From positions 17,715,660 through 17,779,659 of the forward strand of contig OZ018414.1 in the NCBI GenBank assembly GCA_963969595.1: a stretch of DNA of 64,000 nucleotides. Direction: 5' to 3'. Below are positions 36,506 to 48,311 of this stretch, piece by piece. Each line of letters begins with the position of its first letter. Positions within the stretch are counted from its first letter, which is position 1. The notes beneath the pieces were generated by a model. The model searched no databases and was not told where the DNA came from. It saw only the letters and a list, made by a program, of their open reading frames with translations. This stretch comes from Neckera pumila (taxonomy: Eukaryota; Streptophyta; Bryopsida; Hypnales; Neckeraceae). The position numbers and the translations under genes are program-made.

Positions 36506-36929
36506 AATTCTCTCATATAATAGTTGCTAGATTACTAGAAGACCATAAGCATTCTTGTCCACATTTCAATTTCTAATTTTTTATACTTGATGCTCAATAC
36601 TATTTCAAATCCTTGAGATTGCAAGTGTGATTCTTTTTTGAAAAATGATCTTTTCTACTATATTAAGTTTAGAAAAAAAAATAAAGAAATGTAATGATTA
36701 AGTTCAAATGATCATATCTACTTTTAAATTTATTATGATATGCAACCGCATTGAATCATAACTCTCAAAGTTGTCTTTGGAATTAAAGCATTTCAATACA
36801 CAAGGAATGCTTGTGTGACAAAGATATAAAATTTTTTTCTTGCAAATGGCATTCTCTAAGATTCATAATATTTCTTTCATGTCAATTTTTTACAACACTG
36901 CATTGACACAAGACTAGATATGAAGAAGC

Positions 36930-37199
36930 TTAACCCCTAAAGTTCCATGACTATGTTCTCACCAAAAACGTTCAAAAACTGCCATTTTTAGTACAAGTAT
37001 CCAATTTTTGAAAAAAAAAACTTTTTTTTGACACATGTATTTCCAAATGTCATGAAATTTGGTGCATTTGAAAGATAATTATTCCTTGCCCCCACCTTCT
37101 TTTAAAATTTCAGCCAAAAATATGGAAATCTCTAGTTGTACGTACCTGCCTAAAATTTCTATACGGCCAAAAAATGCATGTTGCTCCTTTAGGGATTAA
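36930..37199. mobile_element. TTAA-flanked TIR element, copy 4 (262-bp deletion derivative)
   Basis: TTAA (36930-36933) then CCCCTAAAGTTCC; the right end is CTCCTTTAGGGA then TTAA (37196-37199). Both subterminal regions match copy 3 (for example CTGCCATTTTTAGTACAAGT and AAAAAATGCATGTTG), but the middle is missing. Confidence 0.7.
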
Positions 37200-37757
37200 G
37201 AACGTTGAAGAATCTTAATGTGAAGCTATATTTTTGAATCAATAAGTTTAAGAATGTTGTTTCTCATTAAAATATTTACATTGATGGAATTGAATAATTT
37301 AATAAATTGATACATTGATGTAATTTAACTAATCAAAAAATTCTATAGACTATAAGATAGTACAAGTGGCTACCAAGGTTTGCAAAATTATGTGAAGAAA
37401 AGAGTCGTTTCTTGCATTCTTGAAAGTTTTATCTTAGCACTTTGAATATTCTTGGATTGAAATTTTTATAGTGAAAACATAAGCTTTTTTAAAGTTTGTA
37501 ATAAAATTTGATAGAAAATCTTAAGTATAAAGAAAAGACTTTGTTTTCATTGTTTGAAAACACTTTAAATATTCTTCTCTTTTTCTCTCCTACTCATCCA
37601 CCTTTGCTAGTTATATTTGAGGCGTTGTTGATTTGGTTGTGAATGGTTCAGAAAATCATATAAGTGCAAACCCCAGAAGCCAAAGCCGTAGCTCTTAGCA
37701 CTCAGAGATTATAATGAGAACAAGGCAAAGATTTAGAACCCGAGTAACTTAACTTAG
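37200..37757. other. AT-rich intergenic DNA, no gene seen
   Basis: No repeat or gene recognised. Confidence 0.4.
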
Positions 37758-38015
37758 TACAGTAGAACCTCTCTTAGTGCACACTCTGTTGGTGCATAAT
37801 ATGCACTAAGAGAGATAGTACTTTGAAGCCTTTATTGATGAACAGTGATTGGAGGCCTTGTAGTTAGAAGCCACGTGGTTGAAGGCCCTGTAGTTAGAAG
37901 CCACGTTAGGCAGTGAACAATACTGCACCTCTCCAAATGCATAAACCTCTCCTAATGCATAAACCTCTCCTAATGCATAATCCTTGCACTATGCACTAAA
38001 AGAGATTCTACTATA
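37758..38015. mobile_element. pogo/Tc1-mariner-type MITE, copy 1
   Basis: The element 37760-38013 starts CAGTAGAACCTCTCTTAGTG and ends ACTAAAAGAGATTCTACTA, flanked by TA on both sides. CAGTAGAACCTCT-type ends with TA duplications are like plant Emigrant/Lemi1 (pogo group) elements. Internal TGCATAA and TGCACTAAGAGAG repeats would allow multiple foldings. No coding capacity. Confidence 0.65.
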
Positions 38016-38247
38016 CTTGGATAGGAGGAGGCTTTCACAAAGCACTTGGAGCTTGTAGAACCCAAGTTCTGACCCAAGGATGAGGTCCCAGGACCCCAAG
38101 CCAAGCCTCAATTCCGACAGACCAAGTTTCAGACTCAAATGGACCAAAACTCAGTCAGGACCTCACCCGAGGGTTTGAGACCTCAATCTAATGGCTTGAA
38201 ACCTCAATGGTAGCCTTATGACCTACTGTTTGTGCTTGAACTTCAAC

Positions 38248-38457
38248 TATAGTAGAACCTCTCTTAGTGCATACTCTCTTAGTGCATAATATGCAGAAAG
38301 AGAGGTCGTACTTTGAAGCATTTATTCGTGAATGGTAGTAGGAAGCCCCATAGTGAGCGGCTACATTAGCCAAAATTTAGTACAAAACCTCTCCAACTGC
38401 ATAAATCTCTCTTAGTGCATAGTCCCTACACTATGCACTAAGAGAGGTTCTACTATA
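38248..38457. mobile_element. pogo/Tc1-mariner-type MITE, copy 2
   Basis: The element 38250-38455 has nearly perfect inverted ends (TAGTAGAACCTCTCTTAGTG and its complement) flanked by TA. The first base C seen in copy 1 is T here. Copies 1 and 2 lie only about 235 bp apart in the same orientation. Confidence 0.65.
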
Positions 38458-41400
38458 CAAGTTTTGGTCTCATGAATTGGTTACTAACTGAACCCTATTT
38501 TGGGGGATTTTTTTGAGGTTTTCTAGCAAATCACTTACAATAACAATTCTAACTTTTAATGTATTTGGGTTTTGGATCTTTTCTCTCAAACTAAAACTAA
38601 AATAAATTGTAATTTTCAAATTCAAGCGTATTTTTTGGGATTTTTGGGAATTTTTTCCTAAAGCAAACTAACAAGCAGAAGTCTATAACTAAGGTTTTGT
38701 GATTTTAGCATAAATCAAAGACAAAATCAAGCAAATTCAAGTGGAAAGAAGGGAAGCCAATTTGGCACTTTTGGGACTTAAATAGCCTTGGTCAAGCCCA
38801 AAATTCAACAAATGGTATTTCTACCACAAATGTCAGAGATCTTCAAGAAAAATGTAAGTGATTTTTTGGTCAAAGCTTTGCCGTAGGAAGCAACCCAAGG
38901 GCAAAATTACTTCAAAAGTGAAGATATTCCATCTTGGGACTCTTTAATTTTGAATGTTATAGTTCAAAGTTTTGCCTTGCGAGAGTAATTCAAAGCTAAA
39001 CCTTGTTAAAAAAAACAGTATCCAATGATTTAACTTCTAAAGTACACATGACAATGTTTAAACTAAAATTTGGAGGTTAATGAACTTAATCTGAAAGTAT
39101 CCAAATTAATTCCTAAATGAGGTACACATGATAGCGTTTAACAAAAGTTTAGGAATTAATCAACCAACCTACGAATGCTGGCAAAGTTTTAGTTTAGAAC
39201 CTTTTGGCAAAGTCTAGCTTCGCAGCCTTAAGCTTTCTAAACTAGATTCTATTATATATGCCACAATTTGGTTAATATTATTACAAAAAAATCAAATTTG
39301 GGGGACTAAACCTCCCAATAGAATTTAGTGTGGACGTCGTTCCTAAAGGGAACCCTTCATCTTTTAAGCCAAGTCTCTTAGAGATATAGGAATTGAGTAG
39401 AAATTGACTTGATCTTGGCTTCAATAGATAATCCCGACAATGTGTTGGTGAGCAAAATTAAGGTTGTGGGTCTTCCAGTACAATATTGGGAGTAGAAATG
39501 GGGTTGCCAGAAACCTCAAAGGGAGACCTTATATATTTTATAGCAACATATTCGTCTTCTTACTCTAAGATTTTTTAAAACTAACCTTAACTAACTCTTA
39601 AATATTTTCTAATCTATCCTAAAATAATTTCAAAATAACATTTGTTTAATCCAAAAATCTTTGAGAACAAACCTCATTTAGCCATGAAATCTTGTCTAAA
39701 TCAAATCTAGAATTTTTCCCAAAGATATTTTGAAAATTCACCTAATTAAGCTTGTGATATTTTGTGAATAACCGCAAGATATTTTCATATCTAACATCTC
39801 TTTTCCTAATGCAAACTTCAAAATAGTTAAGGAAATCATGTATTATGGAACTATTTAGAATGTTCTTAGTTTAATCAAAGATGGTTTTTTCAAGAAAGAT
39901 TTGAAATCTTAGCCGAATCCAATCTTTAACTTTTTCCAAGATATTTGGCAATTTAACCTGGAATTACCACAAATTACTCCTAAAAAGTCAAATCTATTGT
40001 TGAACCCTCTCTATCTTTTAGAGAACAACTCAAAATCAAAAATTGATTGTGCCATTTTGTTGAGAAGATTCAAATTAATGTTCAGATCCCTCATACCCCC
40101 TTCTTCTAAGCCATCCGTGCTTGTAAAAACCACTAACAATAATTCCAAAGAAAAGTCAAAAGTTCAAAATTCCAACTATTAGAATTTGCAATTTTCAAAG
40201 AAAGTAACTAGTTAGAGTTGTCTGAAAGGTTTGTGGAAGTAAGAAAAGACCTCTCATTTACAACATTTGGACACTATAAGCTCCTAATACGCTGATCAAC
40301 TCGCCGCCACATTGTAAATTTTCTTGAAATTTGATGTTGTTGCTGATTCTAGTACTTATGGTTATCAGAAAGTTATCAAACTTAATGAAGCGCTTTATTA
40401 GCACACAAAATGTTGTATTATTTTTTAGTGAAGTCTTACCGCACTTTGGATAATTTCTATGAATTTATCATTAATTTCAAAGGCGGTTGACTTCTCATGA
40501 AGTCATTGTGGAATTTCATAAAATCCCAAAAAAATTTGAGCAACTTCTAAGAAGCTTCTAAAATCTAAGTGCAAAGTCAAAATTGAAGTTGCACTATTCA
40601 TGAGGAGGCTAAAATTAACAACTCCTTTACAATTTCCAACCGAGGGAGAAATCATTCTAGTATCGAGGGGTATTATGGATGACCAGCTCCTATGTCGACC
40701 TCTTGGCATGCTTTTACTCTAAAAGCTCTTCTTTATATGCTCCAATTGTCTCTCCCTCCATCTGCTTTGCATTTTGGTTTAGGTATTTTATACATTCCAC
40801 ATTTTTGAAAGGACATCTTATAGAATTGGTAGGGACTTCTACCAAATCTCCTAGTCAACCACTTATTTTATGCCTTTTTACATAAAATTACATTAAAAAC
40901 TTAATGAAAATTGCAAAAAATAAACCCAGAATTTCAAGTGCTAATTTAAGGTTTTACAAAGGTCACTAAGTAGGTATCGACATTGTAGCATTGGGAACTA
41001 TGAACAAACGCTCCAGCAATGAAGTTGTTGTGCAATCTATTGTTCTTGCTTTGATGGACCAAGGAGAAGCTAAGCTTTGAGAACCTGTAGCCTACTATTT
41101 GTATGTTGGTCTTCTTCTTTTTTCCTATCGGGAGCAAGTATAATTTTTTGCGGTTGTCTTTTTTCTAAAGAATATGATGTCACTCTTCAAAAATGCAGAT
41201 GGAATATAAGTGCTATGTCTTCATAGTTTATATTCACTAGTGTTTTTGAAGTGGCATGGAAATAAAAAGTTCTGTAAATCTAATGTGCATATTTATGTAG
41301 TTAAGCTTTGTAAAAATTGTGTGTTGAGCCATGGACTTTGTAGGTAACGGATAAGTTGGGCGTCGATGGAGTATGCTGGAAGTAAGTAGGAAGCCACCAA

Positions 41401-42621
41401 TGGAATGACGGAAGTGGCCAGAAAAAAACCCGATTGTGATTTGAAAACATTGGCTAAAAAAACGATGGAAAAGTTCTAAATTTTTTGTTTTGAATAGAAA
41501 ATAGAGAAAAAGAGAGAAAATAACCGGACTCAGTACTTAAGAAACCGGTTTAGTATGGAAATTAGAGGAAACTAGCTGATAATCTTCAGAAATTTCCTGG
41601 ACCCTGGCAACCACAATGTACTCAGAGATTAGAGTGACGGACTGACGGTTGAGGAAGACGGGCAATAGCACATCCTCTTTGACCCTTTCCATGCAACAAT
41701 CAATCTTTACATGAAGCTTTGTAAATGTTTTTACTATTGCATGGAAAAGTGAGATGTTTGCTATAGAATGTGCAGGGTGCATCAATATGCATTCTGCAGT
41801 CAACGATAATTAGGATTGCATGTTTGCATTGTGGTCGTGCTAACTTTTCCATATTTCGTTTCATAGTCCTTTGAAGGGTGAAGCAACCATTGATCTTTTT
41901 TATTGCAGATTAGAGCATGCAGCACTTGTGCTTCTAAGATGGGTCCAGTTACCAGACAAAGGTTATGGCACTTTACAGTGACAACCAGTGCAGAGTGAGT
42001 AGTGCTATATGGTAGAAGGCACAGAAATTGCTCATCTAAGGCTGGTCTGTTTTTTTTGTGCATTTACGTGGATGGGAACATTTTTAGCTCATTTTTCAGA
42101 CATAGAGAATTAGAAGAGGAATCTAACACAAGTGGTTTCATATTTTTTGAAGCATTATTGAATTAGTTATGAATTTTCAAACGAGATGTGCCGGAGGTGC
42201 CTATTTATGACCCTAGGTCTTTCATAAACCGCTCACTTGCAAGTCTAAGGAAAGATAGGGAAAGCAAAGAGAATGATTGTCTCTTGCAATTAATAATGCT
42301 TGTTTCCTTGATTCATTCAATGACTATAGAGGTCAATTTTAGAACCACCTCATATCTATTTCACAACCATTTATAGGGGCGGTTCTTAATGCCCGTGCGA
42401 TTTCAGAGCCTTCTACTATATATCTCGTTGAAATTAAATGGTCATTTGTATTCTGGTTACAATCATCATACTACTAAAATCACAAGGGCCTCTATAATGT
42501 CACATTTTACACTATATGATATTATAGAGGCACAATCCCTCTGTAATATCACAATTTTATCATCATACTACTAAAATCATAACTCGCTTTGTAATATCAC
42601 AAATGCTACCATTAATAATAG
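38458..42621. other. Long AT-rich stretch without a supported gene
   Basis: About 4.2 kb. Two overlapping minus-strand frames at 41537-42063 (88 and 87 codons) have a slightly coding look (SEYIVVARVQEISEDYQ) but no start, splice or domain evidence; they could be a decayed gene fragment. At 42460-42600 the phrase CATCATACTACTAAAATCA occurs twice together with several CTNTRTAATRTCAC motifs. Nothing else can be supported. Confidence 0.4.
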
Positions 42622-43243
42622 GGGCTCATGCTTGCTATGCTATGCATTCATTTTATTACATATTAGTAAAATTTTGATACATTTGAATAGAATGCATAAT
42701 AATGATTTCAATAAGTCTTTGAAATAATGGATTTTAATATTTTGTAAAAATATTTTCAATCATGCATAAATAAAATAATATTTTCATACAATGTTATATT
42801 ACAGAAATAGAATAGTAGTTTGCAATCACCTCTATAATATCACTTTTACAACTTTTATGATTTCAAAATTCTATTGCTACTACCAAATGATTTGAAAATT
42901 CAATTGAAGCAATTTTGGATTTCACAACAATTAAGTTGTTCATGAGGTTTTTTTCAATTGACCAAGTTTTTGGGTTGCCATTGTTTGTAATAATTGACTC
43001 ACTTTTGAATGCGCTACAATAAATGTGTATCTTTTACAGTATTCACAATTGCATATATTTTATTCATCATTCAATAAATTTCTATTGTACATTTCAATAT
43101 ATGCTTACTTATAAACAATATTATACAAAGATTTTAGTAATTTTTATTTGAAGATCTATTAAAAATTTTGTTCTGCTTTTTATCTAATACATAAAAATTC
43201 TAATAAATTCTAATGATGAATGCGTAGCATAGCAAGCGCCAAC
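42622..43243. mobile_element. ~620-bp TIR element
   Basis: The left end holds GCTTGCTATGCTATGCATTC-like sequence (from 42630) and the right end its near-complement (GAATGCGTAGCATAGCAAGC, ending near 43237). The interior is extremely A/T-rich with no frame. No clear target duplication found. Confidence 0.5.
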
Positions 43244-43724
43244 CACTAGTACACTACTAATATCAATTCTCTGAATGGAAGGTCGGATTCACAGATGTTA
43301 AATTTTGTACATCATTCTCCTTCCCCTGAGGATCTCTGTAGAAGATCTTCAAAGATATATACAAATGTAGAAGGGAAATTTGTTATTCATAGAGGACGAG
43401 TTCCAAGCCTCGGAAGACCATAAGGGAAGTACTACCAATGGGGCATTAGGAAGATAGTTTTGAATCATATAGTAGAATGAGACATTTGAGGCACGTTGTA
43501 GGCTCTGTAAATGCAAAGATTCTTATGCCTCAATGAAAAGTTCTGCCTCAATGACAAAGTAACCCTTTTTTTTTATACAAATTTTCATTGAATTACAAAA
43601 TCAAGGAAACAACAAGTGAGAATACGGCATAACTTCATGTAGAGTTTCCATGCCAAAGCTTCTATTGTTGTTGCACAATATTAAAAGAAATTTACAAAGC
43701 AGTCTAACAAATTCTACATTGTAA

Positions 43725-43893
43725 ATACACTAGAAGAAATCCACATTGGTCTAAACAAAAAATGTGGACTGAAATTTGTTGAGATTCATGTTTTCAATGT
43801 TAGAATCCCATAATTTTGCGTTGGAAACATAGTTTTGAACAAATTTTAACCTACATTTTTGGTTTAGACCAATGCGGGGTTCGTCTAGTGATA
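43725..43893. mobile_element. CACTA-type MITE (163 bp) with ATA target duplication
   Basis: The element 43728-43890 starts CACTAGAAGAAATCCACATT and ends with the complement of CACTAGACGAACCCCGCATT; the inverted ends extend about 40 bp through TTGGTCTAAAC. It is flanked by ATA at 43725-43727 and 43891-43893, the 3-bp duplication expected for CACTA elements. Confidence 0.7.
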
Positions 43894-44239
43894 CTAGTTC
43901 CAGGTCAACAGGTTTGCCATGTCAATGAGTTCAATAGATGAATTTATATTTAATAGAGTTTCAAACCAACAAAAGAAATTTACATTTCTGGAAGCAAGTA
44001 TAGAAATTTGTTGAATCTTATAAGTCATGTCTACTGGTACGCAAAGCAACATATATTTGTTAGTTATTGTTAGATTATTCATTACTTTCTAGTAGTGCAA
44101 TGAGGCTGTCCAATGAGGTCATTTGGCCAACTCATCAAGGCCGTCCTATCTGCCGCACATGAGAAGGTTGTCCACTGAAAGCTCCCAATTTTGTTATTTA
44201 GGACTCAAGTTTTCTTTTCTTCAAAGCTTTGCAGTTTAA

Positions 44240-44630
44240 GGGGGAATGCTGACATGTGAGCATGGAGCGGTGAGCGGTGAGCGGGAAGCGGGGATTGGTG
44301 AGCAGGGAGTGTCTGAAATTTGGAAGAAAAAGAAGAAGAGAAAAATTGATGAAAAATTGGATGGAAATTGGTGGAAATGTGGGCAATTTTTGCTAGAATA
44401 AAATCTAGAAATTGGGCTGAAGAAATAAAGAAAAGTGGATGGAGGAGTGGGATGAAAGTCTGGAAAAAAATTTGTTGAAAATGGATGGAGGAAATGGATG
44501 AAAGTCGTGGGAATAATGGATGAATGTATTTTTTGAAATGGATGGAAGTCATTCAAAAAATGGATGAATGTACCCTTAAAAATGGATGGAAGTCATTCAA
44601 GAAATGGATGAAACTTGCTTGAGCGGTTTT
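44240..44630. repeat. Simple and short tandem repeats (GGTGAGCG, ATGGATGRA)
   Basis: At 44260-44310 GTGAGCG/GGAAGCG units repeat; at 44410-44615 ATGGATGGAAGTCATTC-like units repeat about five times. The minus-strand frames over this stretch (44198-44556) are purine-strand artefacts rich in Ser, Phe and His. Confidence 0.6.
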
Positions 44631-46692
44631 GATGAAAGTAGGTGAAAATAGGCATAACTGAATGAAAAGAGAGAGGGCATGAAAGAAGAAGGATTCCCCC
44701 CCAAAACTTTAAATAGCAACTTTTCTTCAAAGCCCGTTTACAAGGAGTTAATTTGCTTGTATGACCATGGAGAGTTCCTACAACCGTGCATTTAGGAATT
44801 AGGACACATTTTCAAATTCACAATCAATTTTGACACTGCAACTTGTAAGGACAAAATATGACCAAATTGGTGATGTTTTGGTGCTACAAAAGGAGACTTT
44901 GGCCATTGCATAAGAGAATCATCCGAGTACTACTTCATCCATAAGAGGGTGAGACAAGCAAACAAAATTGAACTGAATCAATATAGTGAGAACATTAAAA
45001 TTTGTAAGAAACTGGATGTGCATTGTTAATGTAGCCTGAAATAAAGCTAACAATTTGAGGAATTCGGTTTTGGAATATGGTCGTCCTTTGCGGTTTGTGC
45101 ATCAATGTTGTGCTTAGTACAATGACAATCTTTAGGCTGATGGTAAGGATGTTACACCTCCACTTTCTGTCATAATGACTTAATGAATTTTTGGCAAAAC
45201 TATGGCATTCAATCCTAAAGAATCATTATTTGCTGCATTATCATTATATGCCCACTAGCTCACCATCTTCTTGACATTCATCGTGCATTCCCTACAGCAG
45301 ACGACGAACTCATCCACTAAAACCAAAAACTTAATGAATTGCATGATCAAGGGACCAGAATCTCACAAGCGCTTGTTCTGGTGGTCAAGAGAGGAAACAA
45401 TTCACAAATTCAGAATTATTAAACGAGGAGTTTGTCGTCTGGCTGAAGAAAATGCATGATGAATGTCAGTAAGGTGTTGAGCGGGTTGGATAATGATTGT
45501 AGTACTCATGAGGAGAAAAAACAACTAAGCAGAGATGATATTGAACATTGGATGAGTAGAAGAGACAGTCACTAAAACCAATGTAAAATGAACTCTCCGG
45601 GAGTGCTATCAACTAGAGGCACTAAAAGTACTATACCAACATCAACAATACGTCAGTAGAAGTGGGATTTTGAAGCAAAATCTCCTCTATGAGATATCTA
45701 AGACCCAAGTATTACAACACAAACATTGTGACAACTACATATATGCTATAACTCATAAGGGCGTCAAAGATAGCGTCATCCTCTGAAACCGACAGGAATG
45801 CCCGACATGTGGCATGGAGTGATAAGGTTGTCATAGATTGCCTAATCCTCTTGAAAAGCTACAACAACAAGACACGCAGCATAAAATCCTTAGAAAGATG
45901 CACCACGTGGCATCATATCCTAAGAATGAGATGACACTTGGCATCCAAAATAGGTTCCCCTCTTCAAAAGCCACTTCCAAGACGATATGTAGTAATACAA
46001 ATTGGAAATCCATATCCAAGACAACATTATCAGTATTTGGTGCATGTTGAAGAGAGAATTGGCGTAAATAAGAAGACTCGGCTACAACTAAAGAGGCACC
46101 TAAAACTGTCAAAATAAGGAGTTCAACATAGGCATTGGGGTTTAGGGTTGTAAAAATAAGGAATTCAACGTTGGTGGGGGAACTCTTCTTTCAAATAGTA
46201 TTTGTTTACGTATTAGTGAATGAAACTTTTGAATATTAAGAAAATAAATAAAAGATTAGGTGGCACTATGTAATGTCTAGGATTCAAATGCGATTTTACA
46301 GTTGGAATATAAAAATGTTAGGGCACATTAATGAATGCTTATGGACAGATTTGGGGACAATAAATGGTCTACTCCATGTAAGCAGGTACAGGGAGAAAAT
46401 GGTGATATATTCTTAGTCAAAAGGAAATTCATATTTTTATAGATTGGCTCGTGAAAATCAAAGAACCTGAAAGGAAGCTCATGCGGAAGCAATACTATTA
46501 TGAGGAAGGTACATAAACATTCAGATACAAAGCATGCCGAAGGAAAAAATCCATTACTGAGATTGCATCATCCAAGTCAAGAATACAGATAATTCAAATA
46601 CAAATAACATAATTTAGCATCTGCATGGGAATCCCAAAAATGTATTGAAAACAATCATAGTAAAGCACGGTAATACTACAAAGACATTGGGT
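44631..46692. other. Intergenic DNA 3' of the ParB/methyltransferase-like locus
   Basis: Opposite-strand frames at 45831-46112 overlap each other and have no domain match. No gene is supported. The 3' untranslated region of the minus-strand locus would lie at its right edge. Confidence 0.4.
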
Positions 46693-46939
46693 TCATGACA
46701 AACTATCCTCACTGTCTGCTGCCGTCAAGTCTGAATCTATAGCACAGTCATCTACATACTTCAGAACGCGAGGATGTACCAAACCTGCTCTAGGAGCTGG
46801 TCTAGGGTTTAAGGCAACTAAATCCCTAGCCACTGCGTCTGCGTATATAGGGAGCTGAAATGATTTTGGTGGGCTTGGGAAAAATCCAGCTCTAGCAAAA
46901 AATGGAACGTGTGTGACTTTGGTCACTTCTTGGATTTGC
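46693..46939 (-). CDS. Exon K: C-terminal exon
   Basis: After GGTGTGTAG the exon encodes QIQEVTKVTHVPFFARAGFF, PPKSFQLPIYADAVARDL and an acidic tail ending DLTAADSEDSLS, then TGA at 46695-46693. It follows the methyltransferase-like domain and is probably a solvent-exposed tail. No polyadenylation hexamer is obvious downstream. Confidence 0.55.
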
Positions 46940-47025
46940 CTACACACCAATTAATCACATATTAGATCACATGAATTTCATGTTCATTGTGTACCATCAA
47001 AAGAAGATCTTAAAGGGAAACTTAC

Positions 47026-47157
47026 TTACTGAATCGGTTGGTCTTCACAATACGTTGGATTGGTACTTCTTCTTCATCCAAATCTTTAACTGCAACTTCA
47101 GGGATTGATGGTTCAAGACACAGAACTATTGATGCACGCATGACCGGAGCAATGAGG
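47026..47157 (-). CDS. Exon J (3' part), separated from its 5' part by an insertion
   Basis: Across the 3388-bp insertion the frame resumes exactly once one target-duplication copy is removed: DKAIFDA on one side, LIAPVMRASIVLCLEPSIP on this side, ending NRFSK before GTAAGT (two bases of the Lys codon). Without the insertion exon J is 208 bp and its phases fit exons I and K. Confidence 0.6.
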
Positions 47158-48184
47158 GCATTTGTCGCAGCACAGGGCAAGCAATTTCCCAGTTATACTA
47201 CCAAAAACCACTTTAAAGTATAACAAAGTGACTCTAAAGATCGAACCCGCGAGATTCTGTGAAGTAGATAGCCCTATTTGGTCTCTAAGCTAAGTCAGTA
47301 CCTATATTTCCTCTTTCGGTTCCAACACACAACCGGAAATACAACAACACCCAGAACTCCAATCAGACCCTTTCTTATTTCTCCGATCCGGTCTACGTTC
47401 TGATTGAGTCTGATCACTCTCATCCGCTCACACTACTACCCGGTTTAGTTTTACCTCTGTTTCACCATCAGAGGGATTGCCCCTTGTTTTTGAGAGCGGC
47501 AGGCCCGCCGCTCCTTCCGTGAATTATAGTGGCTGAAGACCCACTTCTTCTTCCTCCAATTCTCTACACTAACCCGGACCCGGTTTGATCCTTCACAACA
47601 ACCCAGAAAACTTCTCCGGATCACTGGTCACACAAAGACCCCCCGTACGGCCCTTCCATACTACAACGACCTTGGCGTTCCGTTCCGTCTGTGCGAAGCC
47701 AGGCGGCTGCAAGAGAACCCGTCCGTTCCAACATCTACTAAAGTTCTTCCGTTTGCCCCAAATGAGGCGGCGAGATCTCTCAGGAGATCGGACACTCAAC
47801 CGGATTTCACATCCAGGAGTTCTAGCGCGACTAAGGAATCCCTCCCTATCCGCCTAGCCTAACAACGGTTGTCTCGCTCGGAATTCTAAACTCTAGAGCT
47901 GCTGAGGAACTGGAATCCCCTCCCAACGCTTACGCAACCCGCTCACCTGCACATAAGACCGAAAACAAACGCGCCAAAGGGAGAAATCACACCTACATCA
48001 GCGCGCGCCTTCCTAACTCCTCACTCCACGACCCTGCCTCACACGGGAGAGACACACAACAAGTAGCCAAGAGAAGACGTACGCGAAAATAAGATGAAAG
48101 AACTCCCAGCTCCCAAGCGGGGGCTGACTTATATACAACTTGAGTACAAAGCAAAAAGGGACCTCGAAATCCGCGCTGGAAATT

Positions 48185-48272
48185 CGGACCCGATCCTAAC
48201 AAGCCAGACCGGATAGTCATCCGATCCGGTCCTAACAAGCCAGACCGGATAGTCATCCGATCCGGTCCTAAC
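48185..48272. repeat. Two ~41-bp tandem units rich in CCGGAT/ATCCGG inside the inserted element
   Basis: The phrase CAAGCCAGACCGGATAGTCA followed by TCCGATCCGGTCCTAA occurs twice in tandem. Similar ATCCGGTC units recur at 50279-50340. Confidence 0.7.
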
Positions 48273-48311
48273 TAACTTACAAATAATTTACATTCCTACT
48301 AATTTCCTATC

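Noticed and set aside
41537..42063. Two minus-strand frames of about 88 codons with slightly protein-like sequence
   Set aside because: No ATG, splice or family evidence that links them; kept only as a remark.
44198..44556. 115- and 106-codon minus-strand frames
   Set aside because: Low-complexity Ser/Phe/His/Pro sequence from purine-rich simple repeats on the other strand.
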